Shown here: piece by piece, positions 9,597-17,886 of the stretch
Numbering within the stretch: the stretch's first letter is position 1
Layout of the letters: each line of letters begins with the position of its first letter
Assembly (NCBI RefSeq): GCF_000420725.1
Contig: NZ_ATVM01000001.1
Span: 186,001-250,000 of the forward strand
From: Marinococcus halotolerans DSM 16375
GTDB taxonomy: Bacteria; Bacillota; Bacilli; Bacillales; Marinococcaceae
Length of the DNA: 64,000 nucleotides
Direction of reading: 5' to 3'
Made by a program: the position numbers and the translations under genes
Notes under the pieces: generated by a model
Seen by the model: the letters and a program-made list of their open reading frames with translations, nothing else
Databases searched by the model: none
Told to the model about the DNA's origin: nothing

Positions 9597-9706
9597 TTCT
9601 TCTCATCTCGCAAGCAAAGCTTGCAGGAGTTAGCACCTGACCGCATTGCCTGCGGCTGGTTGCTGAGACTTCCAAGGGCCGATCCCTCCATCTCTCTTGA
9701 TAAGAA
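9597..9706 (-). ncRNA. SAM-I (S-box) riboswitch of metI-yitJ
   Basis: Read on the minus strand, the leader opens with CTTATCAAGAGAGATGGAGG, continues with GGCCCTTGGAAGTCTC and AGCAACC, and closes with GATGAGAAG pairing back to TTCTTATC as P1. These are the conserved S-box elements: the kink-turn GAGA/GGAGG, the SAM-contacting core and AGCAACC. A strong hairpin with T-run lies at once downstream. High SAM should terminate transcription before metI and yitJ. Confidence 0.97.
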
Positions 9707-9764
9707 ACGTTATATGATTACTTTCCAAAGTACATGAAACGAATCGATATTGCAAGTAACCTTT

Positions 9765-9929
9765 TTATTCCGGTGCAATATCGATATGCAGCTGGCTTTC
9801 ATTGCCGCAGACACAGCGGCGAAAACCTGTTTCCATTTCCCCGGCTTTGTTTTTTCTGCCGCGGAGAATGTACTTTTCCCCGCATTTCGGACAGCGGATA
9901 ACAACGCGGTAACGGCGGTCTTCTGACAT
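9765..9929 (-). CDS. Zinc-ribbon miniprotein of unknown function, 54 aa
   Basis: This short frame is supported by AAAGGACG 9 nt upstream of its ATG and by a coherent protein. It has a CPKC pair near residues 13-16 and a CVC pair near residues 42-44, separated by a basic stretch (YILRGRKNKAG). That is the layout of a small zinc ribbon or rubredoxin-like knuckle. The stop lies about 60 nt before the SAM riboswitch of metI on the same strand. Its start is 24 nt past the stop of prsW, so it may be the tail gene of the prsW transcript. I do not recognise a named family. Confidence 0.7.
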   Translation of the reverse strand: MSEDRRYRVVIRCPKCGEKYILRGRKNKAGEMETGFRRCVCGNESQLHIDIAPE

Positions 9930-9952
9930 AGTAGCTTCGTCCTTTCGAGTTG

Positions 9953-10600
9953 TTATATCGCATTGGCTTTATTTGCTTTTGACAACGCAAACCACCATAA
10001 AAATAGCATGAACGGGATAAGATAATACAGAATATTGCCTAAAGAAGCACTTAATATATAGTCATACAGCCCGTGGAAGATAAGCGGAATAGCGAGAGCA
10101 AGAAAAAAAGAGAAGAGGCGCCTGCCATGACGGGAAGCACGCTTTGCCGATACCGCATAGTACCCCATAATCACGCCCAGGAGCGCATGCACCGTTACCG
10201 GCAGGAGAGCTCTGGTGACAGCCGTTTCAATGCCGTTTGCAATTAAGTACAGAATGTTTTCGAGCGAAGCAAAGCCAAGCGACAGGGAAAGCCCATAAAT
10301 AACGCCGTCGTAAGTATTTTTAATCGGGGCAAATCGCAGCACAAACGTATACAACAGAAAAAACTTGATGCCTTCCTCGAGCACGGCAGCCTGGGTATAC
10401 TGCGCCGCAAAAAGCGGCATGCTTACCCCTTCCGTTTCAAGCGCATGCTCGATCACAAGCACCGGGAACACAATCAGCACCCCTATAACAAACGCACGAA
10501 TGACCGGCAGCCTCCGCTCTACGTCCGCCCGGCGTTTTAATGTGAAATATATCAGTAAAGCAACAGCCGGCGCCAGGGCCGCCATAATCAGTGCGATCAC
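9953..10600 (-). CDS. prsW: Intramembrane metalloprotease PrsW
   Basis: In B. subtilis PrsW makes the site-1 cut in the anti-sigma factor RsiW and so releases SigW after envelope damage. The 215-residue product aligns over its length with PrsW: multiple membrane spans, the catalytic EEGIKF (EExxK), HALLGVIMGY and FHGLYDYIL motifs. The start is a GTG at 10600, which lines up with the B. subtilis N-terminus; an ATG five codons further in is the alternative. In B. subtilis sleB-ypeB lie on one side and ypdA on the other; here sleB-ypeB are gone and ansA sits between prsW and ypdA. Confidence 0.9.
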   Translation of the reverse strand: MIALIMAALAPAVALLIYFTLKRRADVERRLPVIRAFVIGVLIVFPVLVIEHALETEGVSMPLFAAQYTQAAVLEEGIKFFLLYTFVLRFAPIKNTYDGVIYGLSLSLGFASLENILYLIANGIETAVTRALLPVTVHALLGVIMGYYAVSAKRASRHGRRLFSFFLALAIPLIFHGLYDYILSASLGNILYYLIPFMLFLWWFALSKANKANAI

Positions 10601-10703
10601 CTTTTGTTCTCACCCTCTCTTGTTAAACGTATCGTATCATGCTATGTTCAGATTCGTAAAAGAATAATGCCAGCCACAGCCGAGCCGACAAGGAGGAATT
10701 AAA

Positions 10704-11678
10704 ATGAAAAAAATACTGGTTATTCATACAGGCGGCACGATCGCCATGACCCAGACGGAGGAAAGCGGCGTGGAGCCGGGCCTTCACAATCCGTTAAGCC
10801 AATGGAGCCGCATTGCCAACCAAATTGCTGAAATTGTGACAAGCGATTTCCTGCATCTCCCTTCCCCCCACATTACTCCGGAGCACATGCTTTCTTTGCA
10901 CGAGCATATGCTTGAGAAGCTTTCCGAGGATGCATATGACGGCGTCGTTATTACCCACGGCACCGACACCCTTGAAGAAACCGCCTATGCACTCGACCTT
11001 TTTCACGACAAAGACCTGCCGGTCGTAGTGACAGGTGCCATGCGTTCAAGCAATGAAATCAGCGCTGACGGCCCGCAGAATTTCCTGGCAGCGGTCCGTA
11101 CTGCCGCAAGCGATAAAGCCCGAGGCATCGGCGTTCTTGTCGTTTTAAACGAAGAGATCCATTCTGCCAAAAACGTCACAAAAACCCATTCGTCCAACAT
11201 TGCCACATTTCAGAGTCCGCAATACGGTCCGCTCGGCTTTGTGACGAACAACGAAATATTTATCCATCACTACCCGGCAAGCCGCGAGCATTTTTCCCCG
11301 GCTCATATGGATAGGAAGGTGCTCCTCTTAAAAATGGCAGCCGGCATGGATGCCGCTTTGCTTTCCCCACTGCTCGACCAGCCTCTTGACGGCATCATTA
11401 TCGAAGCATTTGGCCAGGGGAACATTCCTCCTACCATCGTGCCGCTGCTTGAGGATTCGATTGCCAGGCAGGTGCCTGTAGTCCTTGTCTCCCGCTGCCA
11501 CAGCGGTGTGGTCCAGGCTACCTACAGCTATGAAGGGGGCGGCTATCAGCTGAAGCAAAAGGGCGTTATCTTTACGAACGGGCTGAACGGCCAGAAAGCG
11601 CGCCTGAAGCTGCTCGCTGCCCTGGATGAAAAGCGGCCGCTTGAAGCTATTCGCGACTGTTTTGAACATATTGAATAG
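10704..11678 (+). CDS. ansA: Type I (cytoplasmic) L-asparaginase
   Basis: It hydrolyses asparagine to aspartate and ammonia. The 324-residue sequence has both active-site threonine motifs: TGGTIAM near residue 10 and HGTDTLEETAY near residue 85. No signal peptide is present, which argues for the cytoplasmic type. The ATG follows AAGGAGGAATTAAA. It is transcribed divergently from prsW and convergently with ypdA, sharing a terminator with the latter. B. subtilis keeps its ansA in an ansAB operon elsewhere, so this position is a local difference. Confidence 0.95.
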   Translation: MKKILVIHTGGTIAMTQTEESGVEPGLHNPLSQWSRIANQIAEIVTSDFLHLPSPHITPEHMLSLHEHMLEKLSEDAYDGVVITHGTDTLEETAYALDLFHDKDLPVVVTGAMRSSNEISADGPQNFLAAVRTAASDKARGIGVLVVLNEEIHSAKNVTKTHSSNIATFQSPQYGPLGFVTNNEIFIHHYPASREHFSPAHMDRKVLLLKMAAGMDAALLSPLLDQPLDGIIIEAFGQGNIPPTIVPLLEDSIARQVPVVLVSRCHSGVVQATYSYEGGGYQLKQKGVIFTNGLNGQKARLKLLAALDEKRPLEAIRDCFEHIE

Positions 11679-11693
11679 CATAGCCCGTATATC

Positions 11694-11730
11694 AAAAAGC
11701 CACCAGTTTATCAAAACGAAGTGGCTTTTT
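11694..11730. terminator. Bidirectional terminator between ansA and ypdA
   Basis: AAAAAGCCAC and GTGGCTTTTT form a stem flanked by A- and T-runs, so it can work in both directions. Its right arm overlaps the last codons of ypdA. Confidence 0.85.
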
Positions 11731-12703
11731 TTCGTGCTATATTTTCTGCTATTTTTTCTCCATGGAAGCGTCCATTTTCGATAAATATCTCGTTTGCTTC
11801 ATCCCCGGCTGCGATGACTCCGGCAATATAAATGTTTTCCCGGTTTGTTTCCATCGTTTCTTCGTCAAAGGAAGGACGGCCCGACTGTTCATCAACAGCA
11901 ATACCGAGCTGGCGGAAAAATTCCCTTGACGGATGATAGCCGGTCATGGCGAAAACAAAATCAGCCGGCACGGAGAAGGACCTGCCCCCCTGTTCATAAA
12001 TGACCTGATCGGGCTCAATACGTACCACATCCGCTTCAAATTCCATTCGTGCTGCGCCGCGCCGGACCATTGCCTGAAAATCCGGAAGGATCCACGGCTT
12101 GATGCTTTTGGAATACTCCTCTCCCCGGTAGAGTACCGTCACCTGAGCGTTCACCTGCTCAAGGGCCAGAGCAGCATCCACAGCTGAATTTCTTCCGCCA
12201 ATGATAACGACCTGCTGGTTAAAGTGAGGATGGGCTTCTTCAAAATAATGCTTTACATGCGGGAGGGTTTCTCCAGGCACGCCCATATGGTTTGGATTAT
12301 CGTAGTAGCCGGTAGCTATAATAACGTGAGGGGCCTGCCACTCCCGGGTCTCGCCCTGAAGCGTTTCAGTTTGAACCAGATAGCCGCCCTCCGCTTCCCG
12401 GACCGCCTGTACTTCCTCATAGTTATAAATACGCAGTTTTTCCGCTTCCGCTACCTTGCGGTAATAAACCAGAGCCTCCTGGTGCCGGGGTTTTCGGTCT
12501 ACCACCGGGAAGGGATGGCCGCCGATTTCGAGTTTATCTGCAGAGCTGAAAAACGTCTGATGGACGGGGTACTCATAAATGCTGTGGACGATATTTTTCT
12601 TCTCAATAATGGCCGCATCAATCCCCCGGCGCTTTAAAGCGATAGCTGCCGCCAGACCGCACGGCCCGCCCCCGATAATAATTACTTGCTCCTTCATATT
12701 CAT
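11711..12703 (-). CDS. ypdA: Bacillithiol disulfide reductase YpdA (Bdr)
   Basis: This FAD-dependent NADPH oxidoreductase keeps bacillithiol reduced in Firmicutes. The 330 residues begin with the FAD dinucleotide motif GGGPCGLAAAIAL, whose cysteine is the YpdA-specific residue. A second Rossmann motif, GGRNSAVDAAL, is near residue 168, and ATGYY and a C-terminal AGVIAAGDEANE block complete the FAD site. The ATG follows AAGGAGTATGA. It starts 6 nt after the reading frame of the phosphoesterase ends, so the two form an operon. In B. subtilis gudB lies next to ypdA; it is absent here. Confidence 0.92.
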   Translation of the reverse strand: MNMKEQVIIIGGGPCGLAAAIALKRRGIDAAIIEKKNIVHSIYEYPVHQTFFSSADKLEIGGHPFPVVDRKPRHQEALVYYRKVAEAEKLRIYNYEEVQAVREAEGGYLVQTETLQGETREWQAPHVIIATGYYDNPNHMGVPGETLPHVKHYFEEAHPHFNQQVVIIGGRNSAVDAALALEQVNAQVTVLYRGEEYSKSIKPWILPDFQAMVRRGAARMEFEADVVRIEPDQVIYEQGGRSFSVPADFVFAMTGYHPSREFFRQLGIAVDEQSGRPSFDEETMETNRENIYIAGVIAAGDEANEIFIENGRFHGEKIAENIARKKATSF

Positions 12704-12709
12704 ACTCCT

Positions 12710-13474
12710 TTATTCGCTGTTAGAATGACTGTTTGTCAGCACAAACAGGTGCGTTTCCGCCTGGGCGCCGTGGCGCATCGGTATGCTGGTCGTGCCGTAG
12801 CCGTTGCTGATAAACAAAGCCTGGTATTTTTCATCGTATCAGCCTCCCTTTAATTTCGGCCCCCAGCCAAACAGCCGGATCTGGCCGCCATGGGTATGCC
12901 CGGTAAGCATATAGGCCGCACGCACGGAAAAAGGGCCGTACCGGTAATACGCTTCCGGGTTGTGGGCGATAAGCAGGTCTGCGTCCGGCAGGCGTGCCGG
13001 GTTACGGTAAGATTCGTAAAAGCGTTCCTCCCCGAAGGCAGCAATGGTAAAAGTACTTTCATTCAACGTGTATGCGTTTTTTTCGAGAATTTCGATCCCT
13101 TCCTGATGCAGAAGCGGTCTCAGCCATCTACGGCCCACCTGCAGGTCATGGTTGCCCCAGACAAACAAAACCGGCGCATAGCTGCGGAGCAGGCGGAGAT
13201 TTTGTCTGATACGCTCAGCCGGCACCCCAAGCTCGGCCAGGTCACCGCCAATAATAATCAGGTCAGGATTTCGTTCGAGCTGCCGGAACAATGCAGGCGA
13301 GACCCGCCGGCGGTGAATGTCGGTAATGAAAAAGATGGAGAAGCCCTCCGCCTCCGGCGGCAGATTTTTATATTCAAGCTCATGAGTTCTCACTTTATTC
13401 TGCCATGTTTCCTGCAGGACCCTGCCGGCATACAGCACAGAAAAAAGAAGAGGAGCCAGCAGCCATTTTTTCAC
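12710..13474 (-). pseudogene. Metallophosphoesterase (YpbG-like) interrupted by in-frame TGA at codon 212
   Basis: The frame from 13474 encodes a calcineurin-like phosphoesterase with an N-terminal membrane anchor and all metal-ligand motifs: FITDIH, GGDLAE, WGNHD, and GHTHGGQ near residue 200. It stops at TGA (12841-12839) just after LFGWGPKLKGG. Translation of the same frame beyond the TGA gives YDEKYQALFISNGYGTTSIP and on to a TAA at 12710, 42 further residues that are the expected family C-terminus. A single base change (TGG or CGA to TGA) or a sequencing error explains it best. The truncated product keeps every metal ligand and could still be active. No in-frame restart is seen; the ATG at 12836 is in another frame. 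Confidence 0.85.
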
Positions 13475-13532
13475 GATGGAACCCCTCTTTTCCTTTATAA
13501 AATTTGAACGTTTCCGGACAATTTAAAAACGA

Positions 13533-13544
13533 GTATACGTATAC
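13533..13544. promoter_or_regulatory. 12-bp palindrome GTATACGTATAC upstream of a small membrane gene
   Basis: A perfect dyad sits where the -35 region would lie for a TATACT -10 box at 13558-13563, in the divergent gap between the phosphoesterase and the small membrane ORF. Its core ATACGTAT also occurs in the operators at 50741 and 52113. The regulator is unknown. Confidence 0.35.
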
Positions 13545-13604
13545 CGTTTATCTCCGCTATACTTATGTAAGGGAAAAATTGACCGGAAAGAAGGTATTTA
13601 AACG

Positions 13605-13811
13605 ATGGATCTTATTGTCTTTTTAGCAGGAGCCGCTTTATTTGGAGGAGGCTTCTTTTTGCTTTTATATTTTTTATTCAGAAAAAAACCGCTCACCTGG
13701 CCGTTTGTATTAATGATCTTTGGCGTGATTGCCTGTTTTGTCGGCCTTCTTTTATCTTCACCGCTGACAGAAACGTCTGCCGCGTTCATTTCTACTGAAA
13801 CATACTTATAA
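13605..13811 (+). CDS. Small two-helix membrane protein, 68 aa, unknown function
   Basis: The product is almost entirely two hydrophobic helices (about residues 3-25 and 32-52) with a basic RKK turn between them, followed by a short polar tail. AAAGAAGG lies 10 nt before the ATG and a TATACT -10 box is suitably placed at 13558, so expression is likely. It is divergent from the phosphoesterase, and its 3' end overlaps the end of the YpbE-like gene by 20 nt in convergent orientation. I do not recognise the family. In B. subtilis ypbF is found about here, but this protein is too short to call as that. Confidence 0.6.
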   Translation: MDLIVFLAGAALFGGGFFLLLYFLFRKKPLTWPFVLMIFGVIACFVGLLLSSPLTETSAAFISTETYL

Positions 13812-14082
13812 TGAACGGGGATACCAGGGCGGTAATTACAATAAATATAAACGCAGCCAACAGCGTATGGGGAAGGGTCAGCATTGGGCTCTCTTCTTCC
13901 TCCGGCTCTTCGTCTTTTCCGGAGTAGCGTGAACGCCTCAGGGCCTCTCCGTGCTCCTCCTCACCCGAATTCTCCCCGCCTGCACTGCCCCGGCGGCGGC
14001 CAAGGCGGCTCCGGTCTGTATCTCGTTGCTGGGCATTTTCGCCCGCGTCGGCGTTTCGCCTTTCCATACGTGTTTTACTCAT
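13792..14082 (-). CDS. Short YpbE-like membrane protein lacking a LysM domain, 96 aa
   Basis: The ATG at 14082 overlaps the recS stop codon (ATGAGTAA), with GGGAGAG upstream. The protein begins MSKTRMERRNAD, like the N-terminus of YpbE, which sits downstream of recS in B. subtilis. It continues as a long charged, Arg- and Glu-rich region of about 65 residues and ends in one membrane helix (about 72-92). YpbE proper has a periplasmic LysM domain after the helix; here the frame stops four residues beyond it, and no LysM remnant is visible downstream. It may be a truncated or a naturally short anchor protein. The charged region is probably disordered. Confidence 0.6.
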   Translation of the reverse strand: MSKTRMERRNADAGENAQQRDTDRSRLGRRRGSAGGENSGEEEHGEALRRSRYSGKDEEPEEEESPMLTLPHTLLAAFIFIVITALVSPFIISMFQ

Positions 14083-15568
14083 GCTTCGCTCTCTCCCTTC
14101 CGAAAAACAGCTCCTGTAGTCGTGTTTCCCACGGGGCTGTTTCTTTTTCTTTCTCTGCTCTTTGATGCTCACGAAAAGGAATCCTGTGCCCGCACATATC
14201 ACAGCAGGGCTCGGGACGTTTCATTAATGCTTCCCCAAAAACCTGCAGTAATAAACGTCTCCGGCAGGCTTCACTATTTTCTAACCATTGTATCATAGCC
14301 TTCAGCTTTTTCTGCTTTTCAAACCATCGCTGCTGCACCTGCTTTTCCAGTTCTTCAAGAAGCCCTCCCCGTGATTTTTCCGGATATTTTTCAAGATAGT
14401 ACGCAAGAAACCGGGCAGCAGTTTCTGTCCATCCCATTCTGTTTATCAGCTCCTCTGTTATTTCTGCCCTGCTGCTTCCAGCTGCCGTTTCCAATGCAGA
14501 GCCGAGTTCATTCACCGGGGGAAGCTCCGCTTCCATCAGCATCTGCGGAATAATGATGTCATCCTCCAGGTAAAGCACTGCCGCCCATGCCTGTCTTCCG
14601 TCCCTTCCCGCTCGTCCGATTTCCTGGATATACGACTCTGCATCTTTTGGAAAATGATAATGAAGAACAAATTCGACGTCGGCTTTATTCAGCCCCATAC
14701 CAAAGGAATTTGTGCACACTACGACATCCAGGTCGCCATGTAAAAACTGCTGCTGGATCATTAATCTGGTCTCATTTTCGAGCCCGCCGTGGTAAGCCTC
14801 CACCCGGTGGGATGTTTCTTTCTGGAGCAGCGCTTTAAGCTCTTCGCATCTTTTCCGGCTCGATACGTAAACCAGGCCGGGGCCCGGTGCCTCCTGGACG
14901 AGCCTGATCATTTCTTTTTTCTTTTCCCGTTCGCCCGTGCACTGTCGAACAAACAGCGCAATGTTCTCACGATCCACCGAATGTATGTACTCTGCCGGCG
15001 CATCCATCTGCAGCTGTTTTTTTATGTCCATCTGCACTTCCGGGGTCGCCGTTGCCGTAAAAGCGGCCATGCAGGGGCGGCCCAACGCTTGCCGCACCGG
15101 CCCGATTTTCAAATAATCAGTCCGGAACTCATGCCCCCACTGGGAAATACAGTGAGCTTCATCCACTACCATCATCGACACTTGTATCGTTTTCAGCCGT
15201 TCTACTATAAACGGCAGCGACAGCGCTTCCGGAGAAATATACAAAAGCTTTAACGACGAAAGCCGGCTGAGCACCCGGGATTTTTCCTCCGGGCTCATAA
15301 AGCTGTTGTAGGCGGCGGCTGTTTTAATATGCTTTGCCCTCAGCTCCTGGAGCTGATTATCCATTAAGGAGAGCAGCGGAGAAACGATAATCGTCAGGCC
15401 GCTCTTCATTAAAGCGGGCAGCTGAAAGCAGATGGACTTACCGCTTCCAGTCGGCAGAACAGCCAGGGTGTCCGTATCTGCAAGCAGCGCATCCACGATC
15501 GGCTCCTGGTAGTCGTGCAGGGAAGGAAAGCCAAAGTATTTATTCAGCGCTTCTGTTTTCTCGCTCAC
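14075..15568 (-). CDS. recS: RecQ-family ATP-dependent DNA helicase RecS
   Basis: This is a superfamily 2 3'-5' helicase of the short RecQ type; B. subtilis YpbC/RecS has about the same length (496 versus 497). The Walker A is VLPTGSGKS, the Walker B VVDEAHC, motif III TATATP, motif V SFGMGLNKADV and motif VI QEIGRAGRDGR. Near the C-terminus, cysteines in EACRRRL and CCDMC form the RecQ zinc site, but no HRDC domain follows. The start is GTG at 15568 behind AAAGGAGG. It overlaps ypbB by 29 nt, the B. subtilis arrangement. Confidence 0.93.
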   Translation of the reverse strand: MSEKTEALNKYFGFPSLHDYQEPIVDALLADTDTLAVLPTGSGKSICFQLPALMKSGLTIIVSPLLSLMDNQLQELRAKHIKTAAAYNSFMSPEEKSRVLSRLSSLKLLYISPEALSLPFIVERLKTIQVSMMVVDEAHCISQWGHEFRTDYLKIGPVRQALGRPCMAAFTATATPEVQMDIKKQLQMDAPAEYIHSVDRENIALFVRQCTGEREKKKEMIRLVQEAPGPGLVYVSSRKRCEELKALLQKETSHRVEAYHGGLENETRLMIQQQFLHGDLDVVVCTNSFGMGLNKADVEFVLHYHFPKDAESYIQEIGRAGRDGRQAWAAVLYLEDDIIIPQMLMEAELPPVNELGSALETAAGSSRAEITEELINRMGWTETAARFLAYYLEKYPEKSRGGLLEELEKQVQQRWFEKQKKLKAMIQWLENSEACRRRLLLQVFGEALMKRPEPCCDMCGHRIPFREHQRAEKEKETAPWETRLQELFFGRERAKHE

Positions 15569-16622
15569 TTTTCTTTCCTCCTTTTGCTAACGTAAGCCGG
15601 ATCGCAAAGTATGTCGCATCATCGTCCAGCTGTTCTTTCAGCGCTTTCAGCTTAAATGTATCGAGGGAAGCAGCTACCCGGCGTATTGCTTCCTGCTGGT
15701 CTGGCGGCACCAGATGGTCAATCGAAAATTCTTCTATCTCACCGGCAATTTCCACAAAATGGTCTTCAATGGTGCTTTTCTTTAACCGGCGGGCACGCGC
15801 GATTCCGTCGAGCGACAGTCCTTTGTTTATGAAATCAAGCGTCTTTTCAGCTGTGACGGTAAGCTGTGGATTTCCTCCGGTATCCAGGCATTCATGAAGC
15901 ACCGTCCCCGGCTGGTTTTCCGCTTTTTTTATTAAAGTGTGCACTGCTCCGTGGAACAAGTACTCAATTTCATCCTTTTCCATATCCTGGAGAAGCGCTA
16001 TCTGCTCTGTCGTTTTTCCGAGAGTTTCCGCTCCGGTCAGTTTGTATGCAAGTATAAATGCCTGCACCTCTTTCAGTTCATGCAGACAATCCGCCATTTC
16101 TTCATATAACCTGTTCATGACAGTATATTTTTCCGGGCCCCAGGCCGCAAGCTTCCGTTTTACCCACTGCTGTGCTTGCACATCCTGAATGATAGGAACA
16201 AACTGTTTTTTCTGCTGGTACAGGTGGGAGAGCGTCTGAATCAACAGAGCAACCCTTCTCCAAAACTGCCGTCCCGTGTCGCGGTACGTCCATCCGTCAA
16301 AGCCTGCTTCCTCCACTATCTTCTCCCACGGGCTGATGGCAGCGGAAGCCTCTGCACCCGGTACTCCTCCGGCCTCCAGCCAGCCGCGCCGGTAAAAAGA
16401 GGCGGTAATGCTTTCAAAGTGCGGCTTATCGAGAGCAGGAACCGCACCGAACAGGTCTTTTGATTGAAACCACTTGGCATCCGTGATCGTCTGTGAGGAG
16501 CGCTTTCCGGTCAAAAGGTGATAGGCGGATGCGTCTGTACGCTCTCCGCGGAGCCTTTTTAATGCTATCAGGATCATCGCCTCTTGAAACAGCAATACGC
16601 CTCTTCCTTTCTGTTCGTTCAT
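15540..16622 (-). CDS. ypbB: Helix-turn-helix protein YpbB (RecQ-operon partner)
   Basis: This 360-residue protein of the YpbB family precedes recS in Bacillus and overlaps it here by 29 nt, so the two are probably coupled. The N-terminus (GERTDASAYHLLTGKRSSQT) matches the YpbB signature. A C-terminal helix-turn-helix near residues 265-290 (GLSLDGIARARRLKKSTIEDH) is similar to the wHTH found at the end of some RecQ proteins, as though RecQ and its HTH domain were split into two genes. The start is weak: ATG 16622 has no clear ribosome site. Biochemical function is unknown. Confidence 0.8.
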   Translation of the reverse strand: MNEQKGRGVLLFQEAMILIALKRLRGERTDASAYHLLTGKRSSQTITDAKWFQSKDLFGAVPALDKPHFESITASFYRRGWLEAGGVPGAEASAAISPWEKIVEEAGFDGWTYRDTGRQFWRRVALLIQTLSHLYQQKKQFVPIIQDVQAQQWVKRKLAAWGPEKYTVMNRLYEEMADCLHELKEVQAFILAYKLTGAETLGKTTEQIALLQDMEKDEIEYLFHGAVHTLIKKAENQPGTVLHECLDTGGNPQLTVTAEKTLDFINKGLSLDGIARARRLKKSTIEDHFVEIAGEIEEFSIDHLVPPDQQEAIRRVAASLDTFKLKALKEQLDDDATYFAIRLTLAKGGKKSERENRSAE

Positions 16623-16749
16623 CAAAATGCCACAGGTTTGCCTGCTGGGGGCATTTCATATCTGTTGAAAAGTTTATCATGAAGAAATACAATATGGAAT
16701 AGACCTTACGACGCTCTTCGCCCAAGCGCATAAGTTTATAGATATTTGA

Positions 16750-17016
<267 letters not shown>

Positions 17017-17024
17017 GCACCGTG

Positions 17025-17049
17025 CCCCCAGGCTGCTGGGGGTTTTTTT
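17025..17049 (+). terminator. Intrinsic terminator after fer
   Basis: CCCCCA-GGCTGC-TGGGGG is followed by seven T, directly after the fer stop codon. Confidence 0.9.
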
Positions 17050-17138
17050 ACAGATTCTGTTCCCTGCCTTTCTTCCGTGTTTCATTCCTGCTATAATGCA
17101 GAAGATGTTTACTATACATATTGAAGGAGGAGATTGCC

Positions 17139-17630
17139 TTGGCAGAAAACAAAGAAGTAGAAGTACTCATTGAAATCCCAACAGGCAGCCAGAACAAATA
17201 CGAATTTGACAAAGATAAAGGGGTCTTTAAACTCGACCGCGTGCTTTTCTCTCCAATGTTTTATCCAGCAGAATACGGCTACATCGACGACACGCTTGCG
17301 CTTGACGGCGACCCGCTTGACGTACTCGTGCTCGTTACCAACCCAACGTTCCCGGGCTGCGTCATTGACGCACGGGTCATCGGCTACTTAAACATGATCG
17401 ATGACGGGGACGAGGACCAGAAGCTGCTGGCCGTACCAACGGAGGATCCGCGCTTTGAAGGAGTAACCACGCTTGATGACGTCCCACAGCACAAGCTTGA
17501 TGAAATCTCCCACTTTTTCCAGACGTACAAAGAGCTTGAAAAGAAAACGACTAAAATCGGCGGCTGGGAAAACGAAGCAGAAGCAGCTAAACTTGTACAG
17601 GAATCCATCGACCGTTATAACAACCAGTAA
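17139..17630 (+). CDS. ppa: Family I inorganic pyrophosphatase
   Basis: It hydrolyses PPi from biosynthetic reactions. The 163-residue protein is a family I enzyme: EIPTGSQNKYE near the N-terminus, AEYGYIDDTLA, and the metal-binding signature DGDPLDVLVL near residue 63. I start it at TTG 17139, nine bases after AAGGAGG; a longer frame from 17121 would begin inside that ribosome site. B. subtilis instead relies on a family II enzyme. In B. subtilis the fer-serA interval holds the riboflavin transporter gene ribU, so ppa replaces it here. Confidence 0.94.
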   Translation: MAENKEVEVLIEIPTGSQNKYEFDKDKGVFKLDRVLFSPMFYPAEYGYIDDTLALDGDPLDVLVLVTNPTFPGCVIDARVIGYLNMIDDGDEDQKLLAVPTEDPRFEGVTTLDDVPQHKLDEISHFFQTYKELEKKTTKIGGWENEAEAAKLVQESIDRYNNQ

Positions 17631-17640
17631 TTATCATACG

Positions 17641-17680
17641 GGCCGGCAGCGGGAAATTTTTCTGCTGCCGCCGGTTTTTA
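17641..17680 (+). terminator. Intrinsic terminator after ppa
   Basis: CGGCAGC pairs with GCTGCCG around an A/T-rich loop, followed by GGTTTTTA. Confidence 0.75.
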
Positions 17681-17695
17681 TACATGCGTGTAACC

Positions 17696-17729
17696 AAAGA
17701 GGCTGAAAACCAGTCTCTTTTAGTATTTT
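17696..17729 (+). terminator. Second hairpin with T-rich tail, between ppa and serA
   Basis: AAAGAGGCTG pairs with CAGTCTCTTT (one G-U) around AAAAC, then TAGTATTTT. It is a ten-pair terminator-like stem upstream of the serA promoter. It may insulate serA or be a remnant leader. Confidence 0.55.
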
Positions 17730-17746
17730 CAGCGACGTCAGGTAAA

Positions 17747-17775
17747 TTGACACCTGTACTGGAGTATGATAAAGT
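17747..17775 (+). promoter_or_regulatory. Candidate SigA promoter of serA
   Basis: TTGACA at 17747-17752 is separated by 17 nt from TAAAGT at 17770-17775. The leader to the serA start is about 105 nt and contains the related heptamers GACATTTG and ACATTTGGACA. Confidence 0.55.
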
Positions 17776-17886
17776 TCTTCCCAACTACGCATAGACATTT
17801 GTCCTTCAGAGAAATACATTTGGACATTTAAAGCACAAAACGTCAACAAACTTTTTGTGAATGAACGAACAAGGGAGTGGAGTAAC

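Noticed and set aside
12839-12841. TGA as selenocysteine or as tryptophan in a variant code
   Set aside because: No SECIS-like need at this position in the family, and other genes in the window (for example ypdA and uppP's neighbours) stop at TGA normally.
17121-17138. Upstream TTG start for ppa
   Set aside because: It falls on the AAGGAGG ribosome site itself; the TTG at 17139 is correctly spaced and matches the family N-terminus.
17641-17886. Riboswitch or T-box in the serA leader
   Set aside because: Two terminator-like hairpins and a promoter are visible, but no T-box sequence, specifier stem or other known aptamer element could be recognised.
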